Source: Sanguinoderma infundibulare (Eukaryota > Basidiomycota > Agaricomycetes > Polyporales > Polyporaceae). Taken from it: a stretch of DNA of 64,000 nt. Under the pieces are notes generated by a model. The model was not told the DNA's origin, searched no databases, and saw only the letters and a list, made by a program, of their open reading frames with translations. Position 1 is the stretch's first letter. Each line of letters begins with the position of its first letter. Shown here in pieces: positions 11,716 through 23,235 of this stretch. The position numbers were made by a program, and so were the translations under genes. The stretch lies in the NCBI GenBank assembly GCA_032821775.1, contig JAVLRN010000007.1, forward strand, positions 744,001-808,000, given 5' to 3'.

Positions 11716-13935
11716 ATGGCTCTCCGGCTTTCCGCCACTCACATCGTTGACCCTGGGGAGGGTTCAGATGAAGATCATCCAGAACAGTCCAGCTCAGAGG
11801 AAGAGGATGAGGATCTGACTTGGGATGATTGGGTTTCGGACTCTCTCACTAAGCGCCCATGCAAGTCCCTGTTCGAAAACAGGACTTTCGACACCGTTCC
11901 GGAGGCCTTGGCTTACGATGAGAACACCCACGGATTCAGTCTCAAAGCCATAACGGCACGGTTGGGTAATTATCGGGCCATATTTCATCAAAACCATGCC
12001 CTGACCTTCACTGCGCAGAGTTGGATCCTTACAAGCGCATTCGCCTCATCAACTGGATAAGAAAGGAGGTATGACGTATGCCGATCAGAATTAGCCTCAA
12101 TTTCTTGATAGGGTTTAAGCAGCATCCATCCGCGTCTGACGTTGCGGACTTGAACGGCTCAGAAGCTTTTTTCTCCTCAGATGAATACCTTAAGCCCAGC
12201 CTCGAAGACGATCCCTTACTGCGTGAGTGTTATTTCTAGCTTCAGATCGTATAGGCTGACATATTAAACACAGAGATCGAGCCCGAGGACTGGTCAGATT
12301 CGGATGAGGAGGCCGAACAGGACACACTCCAGGAACCGAAGGACGTTGCTACCGCCAATCGTCAGATCAAGGCCCTCCAGCGGAAACTTCAGCAGGCGAA
12401 GCAGGACCTTGTCTACTACCGCCAATTTGTCAGCGAACGACTTAACCTGGCAGGCCTCACCAGTGAACCGCAGAAGGGCGACGGCCCTTCTGGAAGTCAC
12501 GCCGCCGTCCCTCTGCGCGACGACGATTCGCACTACTTCCAGAGCTATGCCGAGAACGGTAGGGGCATATAGCCGTCAACTGCAACAGCTCCACTGACAT
12601 ACCGCTAGACATACATTCGGTCATGATCAACGACAAGGTTCGAACCGCTTCGTACGCGAAGTTCATCTTGGCCAACCCGGAGGTTTTCCGCGATGCGATC
12701 GTCATGGACGTTGGCTGCGGCACCGGAATACTCTCCCTATTCGCCGCGAAGGCAGGAGCCAAGCGTGTCTTCGCCATCGACGCGAGCGACATCGCGGAGA
12801 AGGCGGAGAACATCATTAAAGAGAACGGGCTGGTGGACACTATCACGTGCGTGGACATTCCGTCGGTCCTGCTTCTGTCCAGGAATTGAGCACGATTTCG
12901 TGCTAGCGTAATCCGCGGCAAGGTCGAGGACATCAAGTTGCCAGAGGGCTACGACAAGGTCGACGTCATCGTGTCTGAATGGATGGGCTACGCGTTGTTG
13001 TACGAGTCCATGCTCGACTCTGTCTTGCACGCCCGCGACCGCTTCTTGAAGGAGGGCGGGGTCATGGCCCCAAGCCAGACAAAGATCATGTTCGCGCTGT
13101 GCGAAGGCAGCGAGCTGTTCAAAGAGCGCATCGGATTCTGGAGCGATGTTTACGGTGCGATTAGCCTAAATCTTATCCTCTGGGGGAGGTCGTTGACGGC
13201 GGTGGTGCAGGCTTTGACTTGTCGACGATGGGGACGCACGTCTACGATGAGGCCATCGTGGATGTCGTCGGGCCCCAGACGGTTGTCAGTGAACCGGTGG
13301 TGGTAAAGGTACGTCCGCATCTCTCTATGCACCGAACCCAATACTTATCGCACATATGGCTGCTGTAGGATCTGTACCTAGCCGAGGTCACCCTGAAGCA
13401 GCTTGACTTCTCCTCCCCCTTCAAGCTCGTCTCCACCTCCGAGCGCCGCATCAAGGTCCACGCCTTCGTCCTCTACTTCGACACCTTCTTCACGAACACT
13501 GGCGAGCCGATCCCGGAAGACACCGCGGTCTACGTCGTCCAAAACGGGGACCCCATCCTTGCCGAGGTCTGGCCGCTCGGCGGGCGCCCGTACCAGGCGC
13601 GCCGCATGAGCCTTGCGGGCCCGCTCAAGGGTCGCCCGAGGGTGACGAGCTTCAGCACGGGCCCCGCGTCGATGCCGACGCACTGGAAGCAGACCGTGTT
13701 CTTCTTGCGCGAGGCAATCAGCGTCGCGGATGGTGGGTGGTCCAGCTGTTATCTTTGTGGTTGCCGGGCGCTAATGGAGTTGATGACAGGTACAATCGTC
13801 GAGGGGACGATCAAGTGCAGGAAGAGCGAGGACAACTCGCGGGAGTTGGACGTCGAGATCCACTTCTCGGTCAGAGAGCCAGAGGCGGAGGCCTCCCCAG
13901 GAGAGGTCATCGTGCAGATGTACAAGGTGCGGTAG
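11716..13935 (+). CDS. PRMT3: Protein arginine N-methyltransferase 3 (PRMT3)
   Basis: Nine exons joined by eight short GT-AG introns read as one PRMT3-like protein. An acidic N-terminus leads to the zinc-finger region (WDDWVSDSL, then [13 protein letters not shown], then NTHGFSL) and the conserved [14 protein letters not shown] helix. A Gln-rich coiled segment precedes the catalytic core: SAM-binding motif [20 protein letters not shown], double-E loop [14 protein letters not shown], and THW loop MPTHWKQ. The family transfers methyl groups from SAM to arginine, with ribosomal protein uS5 (Rps2) the classic substrate. The zinc finger is degenerate: the second Cys and first His of the family pattern are missing, so zinc binding is doubtful. 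Donors include GTGCGTGG near 12846 and GTGCGATT near 13157. Catalytic residues look intact. Confidence 0.9.
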
Positions 13936-15109
13936 CTATGGGAGGAAGGTTACAAGCATGTGGTCGCGCCGATCGTCCTGGGGCCGGGAAGACGAAGAAA
14001 GAAGAAAGCGCAAGAGTCGTGATCCAGCCGAGCTCTTCTGGCATCTGTATTTCGTATCCGTGTAAAGTACCATGTCAATGGTTTTTATTCTGCAGCACTC
14101 GAATGGCCCAACAACCGTCCTCCAACCGGCAGTCTATGTTTGGATCTCAACGTCGGATTCTCAACATGAGCACTCGTAGCAGATGGCCTCAACTTGAACG
14201 CTTGAGGATCCTCCATCTCCGGCCCAGAAGTCGATGTCGGATCTCCCTTATCTCTGGCCATTTCGCTAACCGCTCCATAGCACCAGCTACACGCGTCGAA
14301 CGCACGCGCCCTCGCCGGCATAGTAGCCCCCCACCGGTAACGGGCTTCTCATCGCATAAAGAATTGCCGACGGCGTAACCGAGTGGCCGCTAGCGCCCGT
14401 CGGCGGTGCATACGCTCACTGACGCGTCGCCCCCGCCCAACACCTTACCGCCACGCCCATCCGACCATCGGAGACCTATTCCATTGCCGAAGGTAGCCAC
14501 TGGGCCACATTATGACGCTGAACGCTGTTCAAGCGCCTCGTATGCTTTGTGCTTGGCGGTGGTAGAACGAAGGGGAGGTACGTCCTGTCGTCATTCTCGT
14601 TTCATACTTTGAACGCACTGATAGAATATATCAAACAAACAGACTAATATTATGACGTTGGCCAGCGCAACAGTAAGATGAGTGCCAGGAGAGGCTCATG
14701 GATGTCGATAGGAGAAAAACGGCCACCGCTTTGCGCTTTTTGAAGTGACCTCGCGTAGGTCCTTCCAAAATGGTAAGAGAAGTGGATGCCTTCTTGCCCT
14801 CGAGGTGGGCCAAGCTGTAGAAAATCCTACGAGCAGCTTCTGAAAAGCGTCCTTTATGCAGCCTGGTATCCACCGTCAGTTATATAGGTGGCTTCGCAAT
14901 GGCGGGCATGACATTCGGGCAGCATATGCGTCGAGCTGTTCGCTCTCCAACCCCTCCCAGGGCCCGTTTCCGTCAACCATCCTCCGGTCCGTGAGGAACT
15001 TTCAAATAAAAGATGTCCTCACCGGGCTAGCCGAAGAGGCATACCAAGGTGAGCATCCACGGCCGTCGGCGTCCCACTGCGAGTCCCATTGCCCTAACAC
15101 CCTGTCGAG
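13936..15109. other. Intergenic region upstream of a zinc-finger gene
   Basis: No recognisable product is encoded. A TATA-like ttatata occurs near 14880, and an ATG at 14899 opens about 30 codons that could be the first exon of the zinc-finger gene downstream. The phases of the intervening splice sites could not be made to agree, so I left it out of the gene. Confidence 0.4.
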
Positions 15110-15975
15110 GCCTTTCACTGCGACAAGTGCGACAGGACCTTCTCCGGAGATCAGGCTCGCCACAACCGAACACATGCCACAAAAAAGGAGGAGCTGTAAG
15201 TACTTGCGTCGTCAATAATGGCGGACGCGACTCACCGTTTCGCCTTCCTTGCAGAAAGTGGAGGTGCAGTCTGTGCAACGATGGCGCTGATCTCCAGAAG
15301 TACAACGTTCTGCAACACATAGCCCGCACACAGTACGCATCCTGTCTTCGCGGTTTAGAGCCTCACGTACTCATGCAACGGCTCTATTGTCGAAGCTTCA
15401 GGAACGACCAGCGCTTCCATTGTCCTTGGTGCAGCGAGAAGTTCAGGTGCTCGTCCGGCCTGTTGAAGCACAAGTCCGCTGTGCACGGATACAACTCGAG
15501 GAACGGCACGGCCGAGCAGCCCTCGCGATCTGCATCGGTCAAGGACTACGCCAGGTACCTCCGCCCGCCTATCGCCAACAGCCAAATGACTGTGGACGAG
15601 GAACCTGATAAGGTGCCTGAGCCACACATCAAGGACGAGCCCTTCCAGACATGCGTAAATGACGGGCTTCCAGCTTCGTCCTTCAACCGCGAGTTCTCCG
15701 TGGACCACTGCGATTCTTCCGTGAAATCGGAATCCACCATAGTGCGCGACCTCTCTGTCAGGCGGGAACTATGTGTCAAGCGTGGCCCGCGCGACCGGTC
15801 GTTTAAGCGCGAGCAGCGCGAACTAACGGCGACGAACGCAGCCAGGCTTGCGCCGTACTTCATGCGCAGCCGTCGATCACGCGCAAGCCTTCAATCAGCC
15901 GCAATCTCCTTGACAGCCGTGAGTCGCCCGTTCAACTCGAGTCCCCTGCCAAGAGGGATTCCTCTGGGACGCTGA
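15110..15975 (+). CDS. C2H2 zinc-finger protein (5' end not resolved)
   Basis: Three exons are supported. The first (after the acceptor at 15109) encodes a C2H2 finger FHCDKCDRTFSGDQARHNRTH. The second, after a GTAAGT intron, encodes a finger-like KWRCSLCNDGADLQ...HIART. The third encodes FHCPWCSEKFRCSSGLLKHK, then a long charged tail rich in Ser, Glu and Arg ending at 15975. Likely a nuclear DNA-binding protein, but its targets are unknown. The tail repeats VKxE and RREL-like phrases. It lies upstream of the two duplicated zinc-finger genes at 17.3 and 23.2 kb and may be a distant relative, although sequence similarity is limited to finger spacing. The start codon and first exon remain uncertain. 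Confidence 0.6.
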
Positions 15976-17182
15976 CTATGCTGAGTCATTCGTCGTTCCC
16001 CCTTCAGTGGCATACGCTCCTACTCCGACGTTGCCCTATCCTTTGCCAAACCCTTGCAGCATGCCTCAGTGGACGAAATCCTGCGCGAGTCGCTCCTTCC
16101 ACGGAAACTGCGTCCCGCAGCGCATGGTTTCCCAGCCGTTCTTCAAAGGCCAAGGGACCGCGCGCATACCCGCGTGTCCCATACCTGACAATCTCTCATG
16201 CTCTCGTACTGGCGATGCACCTATCCCGCCACAGGCCCCAGCTTATCGCAGGCTTAGAGCCCATGCCACGTGGTAGGCGCACTGCTTTCCGAACCACAGC
16301 GCCCTGTACGATACGAGTCGCCTATAATGCTCAATACTCACCTCATTCGTACGCGTTTAAATCGCTACAAGCACCGCTGATCAGCTCTGACGTCGTAGAC
16401 TTTGTTCAAGTCCGAAAACTTACAATCATCTAGTGATATCGTCGTTCCTAAAGTCGCTCGATTCTTTTCGTCGTACTCAATACTGGTGTGTTTTCCCAGC
16501 TTGCATTTGCCCAGCTTGCATTCGAATATCAAATATGGCGCATTTCTCCATGGTATTAGATAAAATGTGACTTGCGGTGCAGCGGAGGCTGTGTGAGCGT
16601 TGGGAGGAGGTGGCCACGGGTTGCTGTGGCTCCCCAGCGTCTGAGTTGCCTTCTACAGACAAATGTGCAACGTGACTCCATGGGTTTCTCCTTTCGGAAC
16701 GTTTTGAGTTTGAACCCCGTCCGCGACGATGATGATCCGCCAACACCAAATCAATAGTGCCCTCTTCTTATACGGACAACGGTGACCACTACGCTTGCCC
16801 AGACCTATACTATGGACGTCGTCGTTGCGCGGTGAGAAGGACAGTCCCTTCCTTCTCTGTGACTGTGTCGACACCCATCATCGCGTCAAATCGTCGTCTG
16901 AAAAGCCTATGCTCCGCCGCGTGAACAGCAGCCCTATTGTTGCTGGCTCGTCACCAGACGGGTGCATTGTTCATATCCAGGCAAGTGTTAGTACCGTTTT
17001 TCTCTCCGCTGTGCTGAGACCTATGTTGTATTCACAGGAGCAGCGAATCGCATTGTATGGTAATCAATGCAGTCGGGATCCGTTGTCGCTGGTAGTCGGC
17101 CGCTCTGTCCTGCTGTCAGATGCTGTGCTTTGACTTCAAAGCCCTGTCAAGACCGCTTTGCATGCCGTTTTCTGTTCCACGT
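15976..17182. other. Intergenic; left part of a segmental duplication
   Basis: No protein domain was recognised. From roughly 16.9 kb onward the sequence resembles that preceding the zinc-finger gene at 23.2 kb, including a shared motif ending in TATCCAG followed by a donor-like GCAAGT or GTAAGT. Upstream of that the two copies diverge. Confidence 0.4.
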
Positions 17183-17193
17183 TATATATAAAG
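17183..17193 (+). promoter_or_regulatory. TATA box of zinc-finger gene copy A
   Basis: TATATATAAAG lies 96 bp upstream of the ATG at 17289. The same string and flanks occur upstream of copy B at 23130-23140, so the promoter was carried along in the duplication. Confidence 0.65.
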
Positions 17194-17288
17194 CCGAGGC
17201 TCCATGCTTCGAAACTGGTATCCCTGCCCGGGCCCCTTCCGACGCTGATCTCAGCCATCTTCTCGTTACATCCCGTATACACGCAACA

Positions 17289-18370
17289 ATGCCTGCGGAT
17301 CGTACCCCTGCAAAGAAAGTACGCTCCTTTTCCCCCGTCACGCCCCGGGCCTCAACAATCCCTGTGGCTCCGGTGACACCGGAAAAAGAGGTATGCTCCT
17401 TTCCAGCCATCCAGATTGCAATGACGCCAACTGATGGTATTTGTTAGTCAGGCGGCAGTTACCCATGTGATGGCTGCGAGCGTTCCTTCGCGAAGAGATG
17501 TGCTTTGGTCGCCCACCGGATGTCGCACACTCCGACCCGATTCGCATGCGATGTGTGCAAGCGTTCCTTCAGATACAAGTCTGACTTAAACCGCCACCAG
17601 GAGAAGCCCTGCACTTGGAATTATGCTGAAAACACAAGTTCGATATGCAAAGTCTGCAAGCATTCATATACCACGGCGAAGGACTTGGAACGCCACCTGA
17701 TGACGCACGCTGAGAACAAGGAAGAGTTGTAGGTCTTCCGAAATCTTCAGCAACTCCGACACGTGCTGAGCAGCCTGGACAATATAGTATGTTCAGATGT
17801 GCACACGAAGGTTGCAAGTTTCAAAACCTGCAAGACGTCAATGTCGTGATCCATTTCATCCGTTATCAGTGAGTACAGCTTCATGACCTTCCGGATGGCA
17901 TGCATGCTGAATCACAGATCACGCGCAGCGCGGATGACGATGAACCCTCGTTCGAGTGCCCCTTTACGCTTACGGATGCCTTGGGGAACGTCTCGAACTG
18001 CGGGTACAAGACAAAGAGTCGGCGTGGGATGTCGAGGCACGAGAAGAACTGCCATGCAGGCGAGCAGCCGAGGGATGAAGCCCGAGGCCAGCATTTAGAC
18101 GTCTTCGACCATTATCGCAACCGACACTGCTTCATCTCCCCTTCGTCAGCTCGAACCCCCGCTTCCTCTTCATCGCGGCGAAACCCGCCCGCCTCTATCT
18201 CACCAGCGTCATCCGCCATTGCCGGGCCCTCCACGCCGCCGCGTTCCCGGAATGCGTTAGCCACTGAACAGAGAAACCCGGTCGACAACTTTCCGCGGTT
18301 CCCGGGAGGCCGAGACGTGTTGGTGCAGGAACCCACGTCGGTGGGTGGCCTATACATGTACAATATATGA
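17289..18370 (+). CDS. C2H2 zinc-finger protein, duplicate copy A
   Basis: Four exons. Exon 1 (from 17289) encodes a Thr/Pro-rich N-terminus MPADRTPAKKVRSFSP. Exon 2 encodes the fingers YPCDGCERSFAKR...HRMSH, FACDVCKRSFRYK...HQEKPC and ICKVCKHSYTT...HLMTH. Exon 3 encodes RCAHEGCKFQN...IHFIRYH, completed across the intron. Exon 4 encodes a larger Cys/His unit (FECPFTLTDALGN...NCGYKTK...SRHEKNCH) and a Ser/Pro-rich tail. The second finger ends in Cys rather than His. Likely a nuclear nucleic-acid-binding protein of unknown targets. The acceptor of the last intron must be at ATCACGCGCAG to keep frame, and the paralogue at 23.2 kb independently supports that choice. Compared with copy B it has an extra finger segment and an extra intron. 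Confidence 0.75.
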
Positions 18371-19790
18371 TCCACTATGCCTTATGCCTTATGCCGAGCC
18401 TTATCCCAACATTGTTTTTCCTTGCGTTCCTATCCTTCGTCGACTTGAGAACACAGCAAGTCGTCAGACGAGTCACGCCGGTCGCCAACGGTTTCATCGA
18501 TGCAGGCCGGCGAGCCCGCTCGCTCCGGGCGCCCGAGTGCGCAGGATGACCTGGTTCGACCGCGAGACCTGCGCCGATCACATGGCTGCGTATATCGCTT
18601 GCACTCGTACTCGTATGCAAGGGCACAGAAACCGCATTTGTATTATCAAGATGATGATCACCTCTATTTGCCCGCGTCAGCGGTGTCAAGGCTCGACCGA
18701 GCTAGTTCTGCCAAGTCGCACATTCAAACGTTGAAGCCCAAGTTAAGGCTCCTTCCAACTCTTACTGGGATACCCCTCCTCTGGCTATCATTTTGAACAG
18801 TGACACCAAGGATTGTCCTCATGCTCCCAAGAGCCATAAAGACTCTCTGTCGTTTGCCTGTCTCTCGAGCTGAATAAAATTCGTATATTCCCAGCACGCG
18901 ATATGCAAAGGGAAATTATACGGTTGAGCAAGGATGTGGATGCAAGAGACAAGACATGAGACTTGGTCCGCTAGACGTGAAGCGCACTGTACCGGTTAGG
19001 ATGGCGTTTGTTACGGCGACCTCCGGCAAGCATGGTCCTCCACCACCCCACCCAGGAGAACTCTGGCCTCCGCACTCGCGTCCACGGCCTGGGCCGTACT
19101 TAAGACTGGTGGTCTCGATGATGTCTTCTATCCACCTTGTCGGCCCGTTCGATTCGTCGAGGTGGGTAACTGCCAAGCCCTCAGGCTCTCGTAAGGTAGC
19201 AATGGTCCGTTCGCGAGGAGACCTTCAGCGTTGCCGCCGTGCCGCAGTCAGGAGCTAGTAGGACGAGTCTTGAAAAAACCACTCACACCATCTTGAATAA
19301 GGTGATGGCCGTAATCTACGCGGGCCTACCCGCCAACGCGCCCTCCCTCTCCGAAGTCCACATCTCCCTTCACATCTTGACACTCTGGCTGAACATCCCC
19401 GCATCCTGGCGGCGAGTGTCAAGACAGGCCTGCCCAATGTCTGCTACGTGAGCGATTGTCTCTTGGCGGGCGACGGCGAGGCACCACGATTGGCCATCGC
19501 AGATGCTGGACATCGCAAGACGCACTGTAAGTATGGAGGAGATCAGTTCCATTTCGTGTGCACGGTGCATAGACGTACGACCCTACCACGACTGTCCCCC
19601 GCTTCATTGCCAGCTCTGTCCTCCGTTGCGCGATCGACAATGTTCATTCTTTTGCCAAGCCGCAAAGTCACGCGCGAGATGTGACATAGAACACGTAGTT
19701 CAAAGGTCTAGACACTCACTGCACCATGCCGAGGCGTTAACCCCGAGCGGGAAGAAGCGATGGTAACGGCATGCACCACGCGTTCAGCAT
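18371..19790. other. Intergenic with unassigned open frames
   Basis: 18.37-18.68 kb is the downstream part of the segmental duplication (matching 24.29-24.54 kb). Further on, open stretches on the plus strand around 18956-19258, 19300-19450 and 19500-19766 show some codon bias but no domain and no consistent splice pattern. They may be a decayed gene. I could not support a product. Confidence 0.35.
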
Positions 19791-20880
19791 ACCGGCGTCA
19801 GTGTTGAGCAGGATGGAAGGACTTGGCGAGGCATAACGAAGCACTGTTCTGCTCCTGGGTTCATCATTGACAGCTTCGTCCAGAACGCGACCAGTGCCAT
19901 ACCATTATGTTGCCCAAAATGGGGTGGAAGCGAATTTCTGAGCGAAGAGACCGCGATTCAACAAGAGCAAACTCACCTTGAGCAAACGTCCCATCCGTAA
20001 TACTGACCATCATTGGGCTCCCGTGCGAGCCTGCCCTTGCCCCTCGCGTGCTCAACTTCGAGCCACATCTTCTCTGCCTCGTCCCAGAGCGCCATCTCCT
20101 CGTCGTACATTTCCTCGAACCTTTCAACCTCCCTCTCACGAGGACGCCACGAATTCCTGAGAGGAAGCTGGCGAGAACGGCGAGGTGGTGCATCGCAAGC
20201 AGGGAGTGCGACGACATCTTGTGCGTATGCAGGAGGTGGTGCATGTACGAGTGCACGAACAATTGTTGGAGCGCGCAGGGCGGCGGGACATCCCACGCTT
20301 GGCTGTCCACTGCGCTGTAGAGCATGCGGGATGGGGGAGAGTGCGGAGAGCAGGCGTGGCAGGGGCAGGCGGGAGTTTGGGACTGCGAAGTCGGGTTCAA
20401 CTGTACTGAGCGGCGGATTGGCCGTCGAGGAAGGAGGAGGCAAGGCGGGCATGGTCGTTCCGGTAAAGGGCATCGAAGAGGTTGTGCCCGAGGTCGAGTT
20501 TGCTGCCTCGACGTGTGCGTGGGAGTAGGGCGTTCGCAGCTAGGGTTTCTTGGGAGCGGGGAAGCGGAAGTCGAGGGCGACGCCAATGTCGGTGGCGCGC
20601 TGCGCCCAGAAGCCGTCAACGAGGTCGATGCCGACGTCCCGCACGAGTCTGAGGATCTCATGAGGAGACGGAGGAGTTGACGATGCGTGGCTTGTCAGCC
20701 GGAAGGGGATCCAGAGATGCGCAGAAGAGCTCGACGAGTGGTCGCTGACGTGGACGAGCTCGTCATCACCAGGAGATGAAGAGGGGGCCCCGGGATGGTT
20801 GGAGAACGATCGAATAGTGTCATGAGGGCCGCAAACGGCGCCCCAGACGAGAAGGGAGATGAGAGAGGAGCAGGAGAGCG
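19791..20880 (-). pseudogene. Unrecognised gene with an in-frame stop
   Basis: On the minus strand one reading frame stays open from about 20880 down to 19984. A spliced exon after a GTGAGT...CTCAG intron then ends at 19791. The frame is broken once, by TAG at 20540-20542, between FRFPAPKKP and LRTPYSHAHVE. A CAG-to-TAG change would explain the break. The protein has IDLVDGFWAQRATDIGVALD in its first half and a charged helix (EVERFEEMYDEEMALWDEAE) near the end. I do not recognise the family. No clear start codon or upstream exon was found, so the 5' end is unresolved. An alternative is that the two halves are separate exons with a missed intron, but no suitable splice pair flanks the stop. 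Confidence 0.5.
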
Positions 20881-21455
20881 AGGGACGCGGTCACAGGCAG
20901 CCGCGCCCACAGAAACACGAAGAAACATTTTAAAAAAACATACGGTGGGAGCCCCTGTCAGCTCCCGCAGTCAAAGACGAGGTCATACGGCCCCAGAAGA
21001 CGATCCCGAGACCTAGAGCAGAGAGGGAGAGTTGTTAGTAGCCTAGGGCAATTGCCAGTCGCCCTGGCCACGCGTCCCGGTGGTCTTGAACGTTGCGGAT
21101 GTCATCCTCGAGGTCTTGAGGTGTGTTGACGTCGACTAGAAACTGAGTTATAGTGTGTTAGATGAGCAGAGAGCCCGAGGAAGAAGCAGGAGGCAGTCAA
21201 AAGAGCCCTGCAGACCGCAAACGGAAGCCGTTGGCGCTTATGCCAGCGGCTATACCCGTAACCCAAGCCTCGGGTGCGGGTTTGCCCTCGGGTCGGCCAA
21301 GTCCGACCTGCACCCGCACCCGCGCGGGTTACCCACACCCGTGCTACAGCCTAGGCGCGGAGATGTGTGGACGAGACGATATCACATTACATTGAGCCAA
21401 AGACGGTGACAATAGTACATCGGAAAGAAAGTACGACAGAACGAGAATCGGCAAG

Positions 21456-22284
21456 CTAGACAACGTCCATTTGGGGCTGTGCGGCGACAACCCTGGTGGG
21501 CATCTGGAACGTGAAACCTGGGTAGCCTTGACGCCTGACCATAAGGTACTCGCCCTCAGGAACGCTCCACTTCTCCTCACCCTCGGGGAACGACTCCATC
21601 TTCAGATTACGCTCCCACGACAGGAGCTGCCCAGCCATCCCGAACGGCGGTGCGTTGGCTGGCACATGGGAGCCAGCGGGGGGATAGCCGGGTGACATCA
21701 TCGTCATCCTGGGATACAAGGCATATCCTGGAGGGAGGTTGACGGGAGCTTTGTCGTCTACATGATAGAAATCGAGGCAGAACTGGCCGTACAGATCCAT
21801 GCCGCCGTCCCACATGCGGATGGCGTAAGGGGAATTGGGGATGCGAACGCTGTAGACGCCCGGGTCACCTGGCTGGGGCTTGTGCTAGGGCGGGTTTGGC
21901 ATTTTAACACGAGCGACACGAGAGCAAAGACGGGATGGAAACGTACCCCGATGGCTCGAATTCCTGATGTCTTGACCAGATCCTCTGCCATAAAGTCGAA
22001 GCTCTTGCGAAATTCGTCCAATGTCTCCTCGGTAGCACCGAGCTTGAACAGAAAATCGCGGAGTTCCTGCTCGTTCATGGGCTTCCATCCAGGCGCCACC
22101 TTCATCAGGTACTCGTCAGCCCTGCAGAGGGCAAAGGGAGCGCGGTCGCCCGATTGAGACCCCTGGGGCTGTTGAGAAACCCGAGTGGGGCGCGCAGGGG
22201 AAGAGGCGGGGGTGAGCAGCTGCGCGGAAGCGGAACCGTCACCTGTCAGAACGAAGCAATACTCACGAGTGACTGGTGCGACAT
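21456..22284 (-). CDS. Unrecognised fungal protein, four short exons or fewer
   Basis: Start ATG at 22284 (MSHQSL), then a 47-nt intron (GTGAGTATTG...CCGCGCAG). A second exon follows: Pro/Ser-rich linker LLTPASSPARPTRVS, then ADEYLMKVAPGWKPMNEQEL and a helical KLGATEETLDEFRKSFDFMA. After another intron near 21.85-21.95 kb comes DPGVYSVRIPNSPYAIRMWD, then LYGQFCLDFYHVDDKAPVNL, a Pro/Met-rich stretch, and the end at 21456. The exons agree in frame and the boundaries are canonical, so it is probably a functional gene of about 230 residues. No signal peptide, membrane segment or catalytic motif is visible and I cannot name the family. It lies between the two zinc-finger duplicates. Confidence 0.65.
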
Positions 22285-23129
22285 CAAGAGACGAGGTTGT
22301 AAGAGAAGACGACGAAAGACGGACGAGGGGCTCTTATCCCCCTGTCACCCTGACATTCCTGGATGGGGCGAAGGCTGCTATGGAAGCACGCGGATACATT
22401 GTACGAGGACCCACTGTTGAACAAGATCACCCTGATTCCGTTTCTTTCACGCTGTCCAACCAGTCACTGACGATCCACATCGAAGTTCGACGGAGCAGAC
22501 TGAGGAGAGTTGACAAAGGCTCCCGGGCCGTGGGTGACGTTGCCACGTTGCAGACTTGCAGTGCTTCCTCGGCGTCTAAGTTGCCTTCTTCGGACAAGGG
22601 ACCATGTGGGCGAGGTCCGTTCCGACGTCTGCCAACTTGAACCTGCGTTGCCTCTCCTTCCGCCGACTATCCTCAAAGCAAATTTAACACGGCGACATTT
22701 TTGCTCTGGCTCATGCGACATCTCAGTGGCACCGCCATGCTTTCGCGTCTGAACTGTCACCGCTTTCCCACTTTGCCTGATGTTAGAATATCGACTCTGC
22801 CAGGTGCAACCTGAGCGATCACGTCCGGCCCTTGTGGATGGGTATACGTCTATTATGTCTCTTTTATATGCAAAGCCCATGTCCATTGTGAAGGACCCAC
22901 CTCTGGTACTCGGCCGTTTGCAATGCGGCGCCCAATACACCATTGTTGTTGGCGCATTGCCCGACTCGTGCGTCGTTCGTATCCAGGTAAGTTCCAGCAC
23001 AGCTATCCCCTATGCTTTGTCTTACGCATTTTATTTGGGCTACTCCGATATCGCTGGCGTCGTCGGCTGTTGCGCTTTGACTTCAAAGCCCTGCCAAGAC
23101 CGCTTTGTATGCCGTTTTCTGTTCCACGT
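22285..23129. other. Upstream region of zinc-finger copy B
   Basis: No separate gene is supported. The distal part (from about 22.9 kb) is homologous to the region upstream of copy A, including the segment ending TATCCAG followed by a donor-like GTAAGT. This could be a spliced 5' UTR conserved in both copies. Confidence 0.4.
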
Positions 23130-23140
23130 TATATATAAAG
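23130..23140 (+). promoter_or_regulatory. TATA box of zinc-finger gene copy B
   Basis: TATATATAAAG lies 96 bp before the ATG at 23236, the same spacing and context as in copy A. Confidence 0.65.
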
Positions 23141-23235
23141 CCGAGGCTCCATGCTTCGAAACCGGTATCCCTGCCCGGCCCCCTTCCGACGCAGATCTCA
23201 GCCATCTTCTCGTCGCATCCCGTATACACGCAACA

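Noticed and set aside
21240..21360. Telomere-like GGGTTA/CCCGTA runs
   Set aside because: Irregular GC-rich runs without tandem TTAGGG periodicity; common low-complexity sequence.
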